From Streptomyces piniterrae (GTDB lineage Bacteria; Actinomycetota; Actinomycetes; Streptomycetales; Streptomycetaceae): DNA of 64,000 bases. The notes beneath the pieces are model-generated. The model was not told the DNA's origin. It searched no databases and was given only the letters and a program-made list of their open reading frames with translations. The stretch is taken from positions 186,001 through 250,000 of the forward strand of contig NZ_SUMB01000008.1 of the NCBI RefSeq assembly GCF_005048155.1, read 5' to 3'. Positions 27,141 through 37,143 of this stretch are shown here, one piece after another (the stretch's first letter is position 1; each line of letters starts with the position of its first letter). Both the position numbers and the translations under genes were made by a program.

Positions 27141-28835
27141 ATGTCAGATCACCTGATCTCACCGCCCGTACCGCTCTCACCTCGCCGTATAGCCGATGAG
27201 TACGTGGCACAGGTCGCCGCTCTGGATCCGATGACCTCGGAGCGGCTGGGGTTGCACCCCGGGGACGACCGGATGCCGGACCTGTCGCCCGAGGGCTTCG
27301 AGGCCCTCGCCGAACTCGGCCGCCGTACCCTCGCCGCTCTCGACGCCGCCCCCGCCGCCGAGACACCGGAGGAACAGGCCGGGGCCAGGCTGCTGCGGGA
27401 GCGGCTCACCGCAGAGCTCGCCGTGCACGACGCCGGTGACAACTTCCGCCAACTGCGCAATGTCAGCGCGCCCATTCACCGGCTCCGCCAGATCTTCACC
27501 CTGATGCCCACGGACACCGATGAGCACTGGGAGGCGGTGGCCGGACGACTGCGCAACCTGCCGGGCGCGCTGGACGGATACCGGGCCACGCTCGCCGAGG
27601 GGATCTCCCGTGGCCTGCTCTCCGCTCCCCGACAGGCCCTCGCGGTGATCGGCCAGCTCGACGCCTGGACCGCGCGGAACACTGGCGGCCCCGGCTGGTT
27701 CGCCGACTTCGCCGCGGGCGGCCCCGACCGGCTGCGTCCCGAACTGGACGCCGCGGCCCGCAAGGCCACCGCCGCCGTCGCCGAGTTCCGCAACTGGCTG
27801 CGGGACACGTACGTTCCCGCCGGGGCGGGGATCCCGGACGCCGTCGGCCGCGAGCGCTATCTGCGCGCCGCCCGCCACGCCACCGGCGCCGACCTCGACG
27901 TGAACGACGCCTACGCATGGGCCTGGGACGAATTCCACCGGACGGCCGCCGAGATGCGGACCGAGGCCGAACGCGTCCTGCCGGAGTCGACCGTCCTCGA
28001 AGCCATGCACCACCTCGACACCCATGGGCACGTGATCAAGGGTGAGGAGGCGATCCGCGACTGGTTGCAGCAGATCATGGACGAGGCGATCGACGCTCTC
28101 GACGGCCGCCACTTCGACATCTCCGGCCCCCTCCGCAACGTCGAATCCTGTATCGCACCGCCGGGAAGCTCCACGGCTCCGCACTACTCGGGCCCCAGCC
28201 TCGACTTCAGCCGCCCCGGCCGCACCTACCTCCCGACCCTCGGCCGGCAGACGTTCCCGACCTGGCAGATCGTCAGCACCTGGTACCACGAGGGCGTCCC
28301 GGGGCACCATCTGCAGCTCGCCCAGTGGGTCGCGGCCGCCGACCGGCTCGGCCGCTACCGGGTCACCCTGGGCAAGGTCACCGCCAACACCGAAGGCTGG
28401 GCGCTGTACGCCGAACGCCTCATGGACGAACTGGGCTTCCACACCGACCCCGGCCGCCGGCTCGGCTACCTGGACAAACAGATGCTGCGGATCATCCGGG
28501 TGATCATCGACATCGGTATGCACCTGCGCCTCGCCATCCCGGCCGACGCCGGCTTCCACCCCGGCGAACGCTGGACGCCGGAGCTGGCCACCGCGTTCAT
28601 GGCCGCTCACCACGGCAGCCCCACCGAGCGACGCAACGGCGAGATCAACCGCTACCTCGGCTGGCCCGGCCAGGCCATCGGCTACAAACTCGGCGAACGC
28701 GCCTGGCTGCAGGGCCGCGAAGCGGCCCGGCGCAGGCACGGCGCCGCGTTCGACCTCAAGTCCTGGCATATGAAGGCGCTCGCCCAGGGATCCTTCGGCC
28801 TCGACGATCTGACGGACAACCTGGCCGGGCTGTAG
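27141..28835 (+). CDS. DUF885-family putative metallopeptidase
   Basis: A 564-aa helical protein of the DUF885 family. The zinc-peptidase-like motif HEGVPGHH (His383, Glu384, His388, His389) corresponds to HExxPGHH; a downstream EGWALYAERLMDE supplies the likely third ligand Glu. No signal peptide is visible, so it is probably cytoplasmic. Many relatives are annotated only as hypothetical or as carboxypeptidase-like. The ATG at 27141 gives a family-like N-terminus. It stands as a single gene after the thiC terminator. Confidence 0.88.
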   Translation: MSDHLISPPVPLSPRRIADEYVAQVAALDPMTSERLGLHPGDDRMPDLSPEGFEALAELGRRTLAALDAAPAAETPEEQAGARLLRERLTAELAVHDAGDNFRQLRNVSAPIHRLRQIFTLMPTDTDEHWEAVAGRLRNLPGALDGYRATLAEGISRGLLSAPRQALAVIGQLDAWTARNTGGPGWFADFAAGGPDRLRPELDAAARKATAAVAEFRNWLRDTYVPAGAGIPDAVGRERYLRAARHATGADLDVNDAYAWAWDEFHRTAAEMRTEAERVLPESTVLEAMHHLDTHGHVIKGEEAIRDWLQQIMDEAIDALDGRHFDISGPLRNVESCIAPPGSSTAPHYSGPSLDFSRPGRTYLPTLGRQTFPTWQIVSTWYHEGVPGHHLQLAQWVAAADRLGRYRVTLGKVTANTEGWALYAERLMDELGFHTDPGRRLGYLDKQMLRIIRVIIDIGMHLRLAIPADAGFHPGERWTPELATAFMAAHHGSPTERRNGEINRYLGWPGQAIGYKLGERAWLQGREAARRRHGAAFDLKSWHMKALAQGSFGLDDLTDNLAGL

Positions 28836-28873
28836 CGGGGCACCGCGGCCGCGCCGAGGGCCGCGCGGCCGCC

Positions 28874-29740
28874 CTACTCCGCCCCGTGATCGGGCCCCCC
28901 GTAATCCGGGCTGGTGAAGTCCGGGCTGGAGTAGCGGGGGCGGGGGGCCGCGGGGCCGCTCTCGGGGCTGGTGAATTCGGGGCGGGTGTAGCCGAGGGTG
29001 GGAATGCGGTTTTCGGGCGCGGGGGTGCGGCGGGGAACGTAGTCGTCGTCCGGGGCGGCGGCCGGGTCGGTGAGGGCCTCGCTGAGGAACGGCAGCAGCC
29101 CGCGTTCCAGGAGGGCGTCCCGCCAGGCCTCGTGGGCACGGTCCAGCTCCTCCGCCAGTTCGTCCGCTCTGCCGGACCGGGCGGAGGAGCCGTTGCGCAC
29201 GGCGGTGATGACGAGGCAGACCATGGCGACGAAGGCACCCACGGCGGTCAGCGCGGCGAAGATCCAGCCGACGCTGATCAACGGCTGGGCGACGGCCTGT
29301 TGGGGGCTGATGGTGCGCAGCACGTAGCCGATGAGCAGGAACAGCACGGCGGCGATGCCGGCGAGGACCGGGGCGAGGACGGCGACCATGGCGGCCAGTC
29401 CGGCGCCGGTCGCCTCCGCGTTCTCGGCCGTGGCCGGTCCTGGGCTTCCGTCGGCCGCCTCGTCCTGCACCTCGACGCCCGCGTCGGAGCCGTACGAGGC
29501 GGACACCGGCGCCCGCAGTTCGGCACGGAGCTGTACATACCGTTGGTATTCGGCCGTCGCGCACGCGGCGATCGCGGTGGTGGCGCCGAGGGCCATCGTG
29601 CGCAACTGCTCGGTGTTGAGGTGCTTTCCCGCGCCGGGGCCGAGCTCGTCCGGACAGTGGGCGGCGGTACGCAGCGCCTCATCAAGGATCCGCGCGAACT
29701 CGGCGCGGTCCTCGTTCAGCAGGTGCGGAGCGCTGTTCAT
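28874..29740 (-). CDS. membrane protein with repeat-containing C-terminal tail
   Basis: A 288-aa protein not recognised as a named family. An N-terminal helical region (1-95) precedes two transmembrane helices (MVAVLAPVLAGIAAVLFLLIG and VGWIFAALTAVGAFVAMVCL), then a short helical segment (RADELAEELDRAHEAWRDALL). The tail from about residue 235 is Pro-rich with a repeated pattern (RPEFTSPES, SPDFTSPDYGGPD). The ATG at 29740 has GGGGG 6 bases upstream; an ATG two codons earlier is possible. Probably downstream of the phosphatase gene but 219 bp away. Confidence 0.75.
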   Translation of the reverse strand: MNSAPHLLNEDRAEFARILDEALRTAAHCPDELGPGAGKHLNTEQLRTMALGATTAIAACATAEYQRYVQLRAELRAPVSASYGSDAGVEVQDEAADGSPGPATAENAEATGAGLAAMVAVLAPVLAGIAAVLFLLIGYVLRTISPQQAVAQPLISVGWIFAALTAVGAFVAMVCLVITAVRNGSSARSGRADELAEELDRAHEAWRDALLERGLLPFLSEALTDPAAAPDDDYVPRRTPAPENRIPTLGYTRPEFTSPESGPAAPRPRYSSPDFTSPDYGGPDHGAE

Positions 29741-29959
29741 GTGCATCCCCCGATGCTCCGTAGGGCCGTACGGCCGGCGGTGGCCGGGCGGTGGGCGGAA
29801 ACGGAGGAGAGCCTGCTACGGATAGCCCGATGGTAGAGCGCCTCCGGCCGGCGGTGACAGGGAGTTTGCGGAATTTGAGTCCTGCCACGACCGGAATCCG
29901 CCCCGGCCGACGGTCCGCCGCCCGCCCGCGGGGCTGGCGTACACCTGCCCCGCGGACGC

Positions 29960-31111
29960 TCAGCCAGTCAGCGGAAGTTGAGCGACCAGCAGCTTTCCGG
30001 CCATCGTGATCCCGCCGTCCATCGCGATGGCGAGACCGTCGGCGTAGACATGCGGACCGTCGACGGCGATGCCATCGCCCTCGCCGTCCTCCGTGCCGAC
30101 CTCGCCCAGCAGATACGGGATCGGGCTGTGGCCGTGCACGACGCGCTGGCCGCCGTAGACGTCCAGGAGTTCGCGCACGGCCTGGGAGCCGGACTCGTCG
30201 CGGAAGGCGAAGCGCTTGGTGAACTTGCGGAAGAGGTCCCAGACTTCGTCGGCGTCGCTGCGCGTCAGCACGTCGTGGACGGTGTCGTTGACGGCCTCGA
30301 TGGAGTCGCCGTAGTCGAGGTAGGCGGTGGTGTCGGAGTGCACGAGCAGATGCCCGTCCTCTTCCATCACGGCGTCCAGGCGGGCCATCCACTGCAGGTG
30401 GTGGTCCTCCAGGCGGTCCATGTCGGTCTTCTGGCCGCCGTTGAGGAGCCAGGCCGCCTGGAAGGAGGCGGTGCCGGCGCCGGACTGGACGGGGGTGTCG
30501 CCGAACCGCTTGGCACCCAGCAGCAGCAGTTCGTGGTTGCCCATCAGGGCCTTGCAGTAGCCGCCGGCCGCAGCGGCCTGCGCGGAGAGCTGCATGACGA
30601 GGTCGATGACGCCGATGCCGTCCGGGCCGCGGTCGGTGAAGTCGCCGAGGAACCACAGTCGGGCGTTGCCGGCCGCCCAGTTGCCGTCCGCGTCGATCAG
30701 CCCTTCGGCGGCGAGCGCCTCGCGCAGCTCGTCGTAATAGCCGTGCACATCGCCGACGACGTACAGCGGGCCCATGCCCTCGGGCGCGTCGGAGTCGGCC
30801 TCGGGCGCCGGCACGAAGTCGGCGGCCGGGCGGTCGATGAGGGTGTCGGTACGGGTGATGACCGGGAGGTCGCGCGCGGTCGGGGTGTACTCCTCGGGGA
30901 GCTCGACCGGCGGGGCGGGCGGCGGCACCACGGGAGGTGCGCCGGGCGGCGCGGTCGGCGGACCCGCGGGCAGGTGGAGCGGCGGACCGAGCGGCGGCAT
31001 GGCGGGTGGTCCGGCGGGCCCGCCGGAGGACGATCCGGGCGGAGGAGGGCTCGCCGGTGTTGGTCCCGCCATGGTCCACACCATGGATCCCTGACTGGCC
31101 CCCTGAGTCAT
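29960..31111 (-). CDS. PPP-family metallophosphatase (serine/threonine phosphatase-like)
   Basis: A 383-aa protein. Residues 1-75 are a Pro/Gly/Ala-rich disordered leader. The phosphatase domain from about 108 has the PPP signature motifs GDVHGYYDEL, GDFTDRGPDG and GNHELLLLG, plus HSDTTAYLDYG and VVHGHSPIP further on. These bind two metal ions and hydrolyse phosphate esters. GGAGGGG lies 3 bases before the ATG at 31111, in keeping with other genes here. Whether it acts on proteins or small molecules is not shown by sequence. Confidence 0.87.
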   Translation of the reverse strand: MTQGASQGSMVWTMAGPTPASPPPPGSSSGGPAGPPAMPPLGPPLHLPAGPPTAPPGAPPVVPPPAPPVELPEEYTPTARDLPVITRTDTLIDRPAADFVPAPEADSDAPEGMGPLYVVGDVHGYYDELREALAAEGLIDADGNWAAGNARLWFLGDFTDRGPDGIGVIDLVMQLSAQAAAAGGYCKALMGNHELLLLGAKRFGDTPVQSGAGTASFQAAWLLNGGQKTDMDRLEDHHLQWMARLDAVMEEDGHLLVHSDTTAYLDYGDSIEAVNDTVHDVLTRSDADEVWDLFRKFTKRFAFRDESGSQAVRELLDVYGGQRVVHGHSPIPYLLGEVGTEDGEGDGIAVDGPHVYADGLAIAMDGGITMAGKLLVAQLPLTG

Positions 31112-31355
31112 CGACCCCTCCACCGTTGCGCCGCCGTGCACCTCTCGGACCTTTGCCTGGTCGACGGCGGTCCGCGGTGTCGTGCGCCCATCATAGGAAT
31201 GCTGCTCGCGGGTTGTGACGCACCCGGGGGTGGTCAATCACACTGTGCCCGTCGTTCACGGATGATTTCTCCCTGGATCACCCAGTTTTTTCCTGACGGC
31301 AAGGAGACGCCCGGCCGCCGCCGGCACGGCCGGGCCTCTGCCCACAGGGGCGTGA

Positions 31356-32456
31356 TCACTCACCCGCGGGTCTCCGTGGCGGGCTGATGGTCGTCCGTGG
31401 GGACCGTCGCTGGGACGAGGTCCGCACGATCAGATCGGTCGGTATCACCTGTTCGATGGGCCGGCCGTTGTCGAGTCCCTCGATGGCGTCGATGAGGATC
31501 TGGACGACGGCGGTGCCGATGCGGCGCGGCTTGAGGGACAGGGTGGTGATGGGCGGCTCGGTGGTGGCGTAGCCGGTGGACTCGCTGCAGCAGACCAGCA
31601 GCAGATCCTCGGGAACGCGCAGTCCGTAGCGCCGGGCGGCGGCGAGCAGATCGGTGCCGTTGGGGTCGAAGAGTCCGTAGACGGCGTCCGGCCGGTCCGG
31701 GCGGGCCAGCAGCCGGTCGGCGGCGATGGCGCCCGCGCACGGATCGTGCGCCGGGTAGGACTCGTACACCGGATCCTGGCCGACCCGGTCGCACCACCGC
31801 AGATAAGCGGTGGTCGACAGCCGGGTGTAGGTGTCGGTGGTGGTGCCGGTGAGCAGGCCGATACGGCGGGCGCCGGCGTCGGCGAGGTGGTCGAGCAGAC
31901 CGAGGACGGCGGCTTCGTGGTCGTTGTCGACCCAGCCGGTGACGGGGAGGGTGCCGCCCGGACGGCCGTCGGAGACGACGGGGATGCCGTGCCGGACGAG
32001 TTCGGTGACGACAGGATCGCCGTCGGCGGGGTCGATGACGACGGTGCCGTCCAGGGCGACGTTCGACCACACGTCGTGGCGGGATGTCGCGGGGAGGATG
32101 ACCAGCGCATAGCCGCGGGCCAGCGCCGCGGAGGTGGCGGCTCTGGCCATCTCTGCGAAGTACGCGAATTCGGTGAAGGTGAAAGGTTCATCCCCGTACG
32201 TGGTCACGGTCAGACCGATGAGTCCTGACTTGCCGGTACGGAGCGTGCGGGCGGCTGCGGACGGGCGGTAGCCCAGCCGGTCGGCCACCTCGCGGACATG
32301 GCTACGGGTGGCATCCGGAAGCCGCCCCTTGCCGTTGAGCGCGTCGGAGACAGTCGTGATCGATACACCGGCTGCGGCGGCCACGTCCCGGATGCCCGCC
32401 CGCCCCAGCCGGCGACCCGTCGACCGGCTCACCTGGTGCTTCCCTGCTGCTGTCAT
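31356..32456 (-). CDS. LacI-family transcriptional regulator
   Basis: A 366-aa LacI repressor. The helix-turn-helix is IRDVAAAAGVSITTVSDAL with hinge NGKGRLPDATRSHVREVADRLGYRPS (written in two parts), followed by a periplasmic-binding-like effector domain (about 85-350). No sugar gene adjoins it, so its effector is unknown. The ATG at 32456 is preceded by a weak site. Divergent from hisC across 419 bp that contain inverted repeats. Confidence 0.88.
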   Translation of the reverse strand: MTAAGKHQVSRSTGRRLGRAGIRDVAAAAGVSITTVSDALNGKGRLPDATRSHVREVADRLGYRPSAAARTLRTGKSGLIGLTVTTYGDEPFTFTEFAYFAEMARAATSAALARGYALVILPATSRHDVWSNVALDGTVVIDPADGDPVVTELVRHGIPVVSDGRPGGTLPVTGWVDNDHEAAVLGLLDHLADAGARRIGLLTGTTTDTYTRLSTTAYLRWCDRVGQDPVYESYPAHDPCAGAIAADRLLARPDRPDAVYGLFDPNGTDLLAAARRYGLRVPEDLLLVCCSESTGYATTEPPITTLSLKPRRIGTAVVQILIDAIEGLDNGRPIEQVIPTDLIVRTSSQRRSPRTTISPPRRPAGE

Positions 32457-32875
32457 GGCGAGCCGATAGTAGGGCTCGGCAGGGCCATTCGCGGGGGCGC
32501 GCCGCCGCTTGTTAAAAGGTACGTTTCTGCATGGTGATCTCCCGTCAATCTCCTTTGAACTGAAGGGAGTTGCGGTTTGATGTGATCGTTTACCGGGAGA
32601 TTGGTTGTCCTTACCTGGCGATCCGTCCAGGTCTCGAAGAGGTCTCAAGTCACCTTCACGAGGGATGCGCGCCACGGCGCCCGCCACCGGCGCGCGCCGG
32701 GTCCCGGGGCGCCCCTCCGGCCTTGCGCGCGGGGTTTCGGGAGCGAGTGGGAGAGAGTGCGCCGGGGTCGCGGTGCGTCGTGGTCCGGCTACGAAAGGGG
32801 GCTGACGCCCGGCGGGGCAATCCTCATAAGGTGTGCAGTATTGGAGTCGAGCGGGACGGTCGAGGAGGACCTGCG
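32457..32875. other. LacI/hisC divergent region with inverted repeats
   Basis: No gene. ATCTCCCG (32537-32544) and CGGGAGAT (32594-32601) form a perfect inverted repeat 49 bases apart, and between them CTCCTTT and AAGGGAG form a 7-pair hairpin. An AT-rich stretch (32508-32535) is the likely promoter of the LacI gene. Possible operators for self-repression or DNA looping. hisC has its own strong site GAGGAGG at 32862-32868. Confidence 0.5.
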
Positions 32876-33955
<1,080 letters not shown>

Positions 33956-33969
33956 CGAGCGTGTCTTCT

Positions 33970-34008
33970 TGAGGCCGTGGGTCCCTGACCTGCGGCCTCA
34001 GGCTTTTT
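33970..34008 (+). terminator. rho-independent terminator of hisC
   Basis: TGAGGCCG (33970-33977) and CGGCCTCA (33993-34000) form a perfect 8-bp stem with a 15-nt loop, followed by GGCTTTTT. This is a classical terminator, 14 bases after the hisC stop. Its right arm overlaps the end of the convergent gene. Confidence 0.88.
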
Positions 34009-34366
34009 CGACGCGGATGGGGTCGCCGCTGCGGACGGTGGTGAGCTGCCGCGGATCGCCGTCGACGCGGCCCAGCACATTGCACGGGGAGGCGAGGCGG
34101 CACTCGTCGCCCCGGGAGATCGGGGTCGGACCGTACGGGAGCGCGAGTGCGCTGCCCTCGGTCCAGAAGGCGACCGTGCCGGGTTCGACGACCTGGCGGG
34201 CGTCGGCCTCCAGCGCGGGCGTCAGCCCGGTGTCGAAGTAGACCTCCTCGCCCCAGGTGTGGGCGGTGCTGCCGAGCGGTAGTGCGGCGGTGAGTGCGGC
34301 GGCGGTCGGGGTGTCGTCGAGGGTGGCGGTCAGGTGCCCTGCGGGCCATGAGATCCGTATCTTCAT
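33998..34366 (-). CDS. cyclophilin-like-fold protein
   Basis: A 122-aa protein similar to small cyclophilin-like beta-barrel proteins (older DUF369 type). MKIRISWPAGHLTATLDDTPTA, TWGEEVYFDT, VEPGTVAFWTEGSALALPYG and SPCNVLGRV are the recognisable blocks. It lacks the catalytic Arg/Phe set of true prolyl isomerases as far as I can see, so enzymatic activity is doubtful. Convergent with hisC, divergent from the cyd operon. Confidence 0.8.
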   Translation of the reverse strand: MKIRISWPAGHLTATLDDTPTAAALTAALPLGSTAHTWGEEVYFDTGLTPALEADARQVVEPGTVAFWTEGSALALPYGPTPISRGDECRLASPCNVLGRVDGDPRQLTTVRSGDPIRVEKA

Positions 34367-34426
34367 GGCGCCGAATTCAACAATATGTTGAAGCGCGGGG
34401 GAAGGGGTCGCGGGCCATGGATTCCG

Positions 34427-34444
34427 GCGTGACCGCGGTCACGC
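34427..34444. promoter_or_regulatory. Crp-type operator upstream of cydA
   Basis: GCGTGACCGCGGTCACGC is an 18-bp perfect palindrome. Its core fits both GTGA-N6-TCAC and the Streptomyces Crp consensus GTG-N6-GNCAC (as I recall it). It is centred about 66 bp upstream of the Rex operator, suggesting activation of the cytochrome bd operon by Crp. Inferred. Confidence 0.6.
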
Positions 34445-34449
34445 ACCCC

Positions 34450-34479
34450 CCATGGGAGAGGTCGATCGGCCATGGGAGA
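34450..34479 (+). repeat. 20-bp phased direct repeat in the cyd promoter
   Basis: CCATGGGAGA occurs at 34450-34459 and 34470-34479, exactly 20 bp apart, so both lie on the same DNA face. They sit between the Crp-type site and the Rex operator. They could be binding sites for a further regulator. Confidence 0.5.
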
Positions 34480-34493
34480 TAATTGCTTGTGAA

Positions 34494-34509
34494 TGTGAAC
34501 GCGTTCACA
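34494..34509. promoter_or_regulatory. Rex operator of the cyd operon
   Basis: TGTGAACGCGTTCACA is a perfect palindrome matching the ROP sequence of the redox repressor Rex, which in S. coelicolor controls cydABCD (established there). Rex leaves the site when NADH rises under oxygen limitation. It lies about 80 bases before the cydA start. Confidence 0.93.
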
Positions 34510-34590
34510 AGCGCGCCCGCTATGTACCGCTCTGTGCGGTGCAAAGGGGGCGACTGCCGTAGTTCAACGGCGACGTAAGGAGAGAACGAC

Positions 34591-36099
34591 GTGGAACTGG
34601 CGTTGGCGCCAGAGACTCTGGCGCGATGGCAATTCGGCATCACGACCGTCTACCACTTCCTGTTCGTCCCCCTGACGATCTCCCTCGCCGCTCTGGTGGC
34701 CGGACTCGAGACCGCATGGGTGCGAACGGGCAAGCAGAAGTACCTCAAGGCCACCAAGTTCTGGGGCAAGCTGTTTCTGATCAACATCGCGATGGGTGTC
34801 GTCACCGGCATCGTCCAGGAGTTCCAGTTCGGCATGAACTGGTCCGACTACTCGCGGTTCGTCGGTGACGTCTTCGGCGCCCCGCTCGCCTTCGAGGCGC
34901 TGATCGCGTTCTTCTTCGAGTCCACCTTCATAGGCCTGTGGATCTTCGGGTGGGACAAGCTGCCCAAGAAGATCCACTGCTTCTGCATGTGGATGGTCTC
35001 GATCGGCACCATCCTGTCCGCCTACTTCATCCTCGCGGCCAACTCCTGGATGCAGCACCCGGTCGGCTACAAGTACAACGCCGCCAACGGCCGTGCCGAG
35101 CTGACCGACTTCTGGAAGGTGCTGACCCAGGACACCACCCTGGTCGTCGTCTTCCACACGCTGACCGCCGCCTTCCTGACCGGCGCCGCGTTCATGGTCG
35201 GCATCTCCGCGTACCACCTGATGCGCAGGAAGCACGTCACGGTCATGCGGACGTCGCTGCGGCTCGGGCTGGTCACCCTGGTCATCGCCGGCATGCTCAC
35301 CGCGATCAGCGGTGACGAGCTCGGCAAGGTCATGTTCAAGCAGCAGCCGATGAAGATGGCGGCGGCCGAGGCGCTGTGGGACACCGAACAGCCGGCGCCG
35401 TTCTCCGTCTTCGCCTACGGCGATGTCGACAAGGGCCACAACAAGGTCGCCATCGAGATCCCCGGACTTCTCTCCTTCCTCGCCCACAACGACTTCAGCT
35501 CGCCGGTCCCCGGCATCAACGACGTCAACAAGTCCGAGCAGCAGCAGTTCGGGCCCGGCGACTACCGGCCCAACATCCCCGTCGCCTACTGGGGCTTCCG
35601 CTGGATGATCGGCTTCGGTATGACGTCCTTCGCCATCGGGCTGGCCGGCCTCTGGCTCACCCGTAAGAAGTTCTGGCTGGCGCCGGCGCTGCGGACGGGC
35701 GACGAGGAACCACCCACGCTCGCGCTCACCAAGAACAAGCAGCTCGGCGCCCGACTCACCAAGTGGTACTGGTCGCTGGCCTTCGTCACCCTCGGATTCC
35801 CGCTCATCGCGAACTCCTGGGGCTGGATCTTCACCGAGATGGGCCGTCAGCCCTGGGTCGTCTACGGCGTGCTGCGCACCTCCGACGCGGTGTCGCCGGG
35901 CGTCTCGCAGGGCGAGGTGCTCACCTCGATGATCGTGTTCACCACGCTCTACGCGGTGCTCGCCGTGGTCGAGATCAAGCTGCTGGTGAAGTACATCAAG
36001 GCCGGACCCCAGGAGCTCTCCGAGTCCGACCTCAACCCGCCCACCAAGATCGGCGGCGACCCCAAGGACGCCGACCGGCCGATGGCCTTCTCGTACTAG
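34591..36099 (+). CDS. cydA: cytochrome bd ubiquinol/menaquinol oxidase subunit I
   Basis: A 502-aa membrane subunit binding hemes b558, b595 and d. The N-terminal ARWQFGITTVYHFLFVPLTI carries the heme His in helix 1. The segment VVVFHTLTAAFLTGAAF holds another heme His, and TEMGRQPWVVYGVLRT is the invariant GRQPW loop. About nine transmembrane helices; the Q-loop is of the short type. AAGGAGAG precedes the GTG start. First gene of cydA-cydB-cydCD, a high-affinity terminal oxidase used at low oxygen, controlled by Rex and probably Crp. Confidence 0.97.
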   Translation: MELALAPETLARWQFGITTVYHFLFVPLTISLAALVAGLETAWVRTGKQKYLKATKFWGKLFLINIAMGVVTGIVQEFQFGMNWSDYSRFVGDVFGAPLAFEALIAFFFESTFIGLWIFGWDKLPKKIHCFCMWMVSIGTILSAYFILAANSWMQHPVGYKYNAANGRAELTDFWKVLTQDTTLVVVFHTLTAAFLTGAAFMVGISAYHLMRRKHVTVMRTSLRLGLVTLVIAGMLTAISGDELGKVMFKQQPMKMAAAEALWDTEQPAPFSVFAYGDVDKGHNKVAIEIPGLLSFLAHNDFSSPVPGINDVNKSEQQQFGPGDYRPNIPVAYWGFRWMIGFGMTSFAIGLAGLWLTRKKFWLAPALRTGDEEPPTLALTKNKQLGARLTKWYWSLAFVTLGFPLIANSWGWIFTEMGRQPWVVYGVLRTSDAVSPGVSQGEVLTSMIVFTTLYAVLAVVEIKLLVKYIKAGPQELSESDLNPPTKIGGDPKDADRPMAFSY

Positions 36100-36108
36100 G
36101 AGGCGACC

Positions 36109-37110
<1,002 letters not shown>

Positions 37111-37143
37111 CTGAGCCCGCTCCGTCGGGTTCAGCAGGACGGA

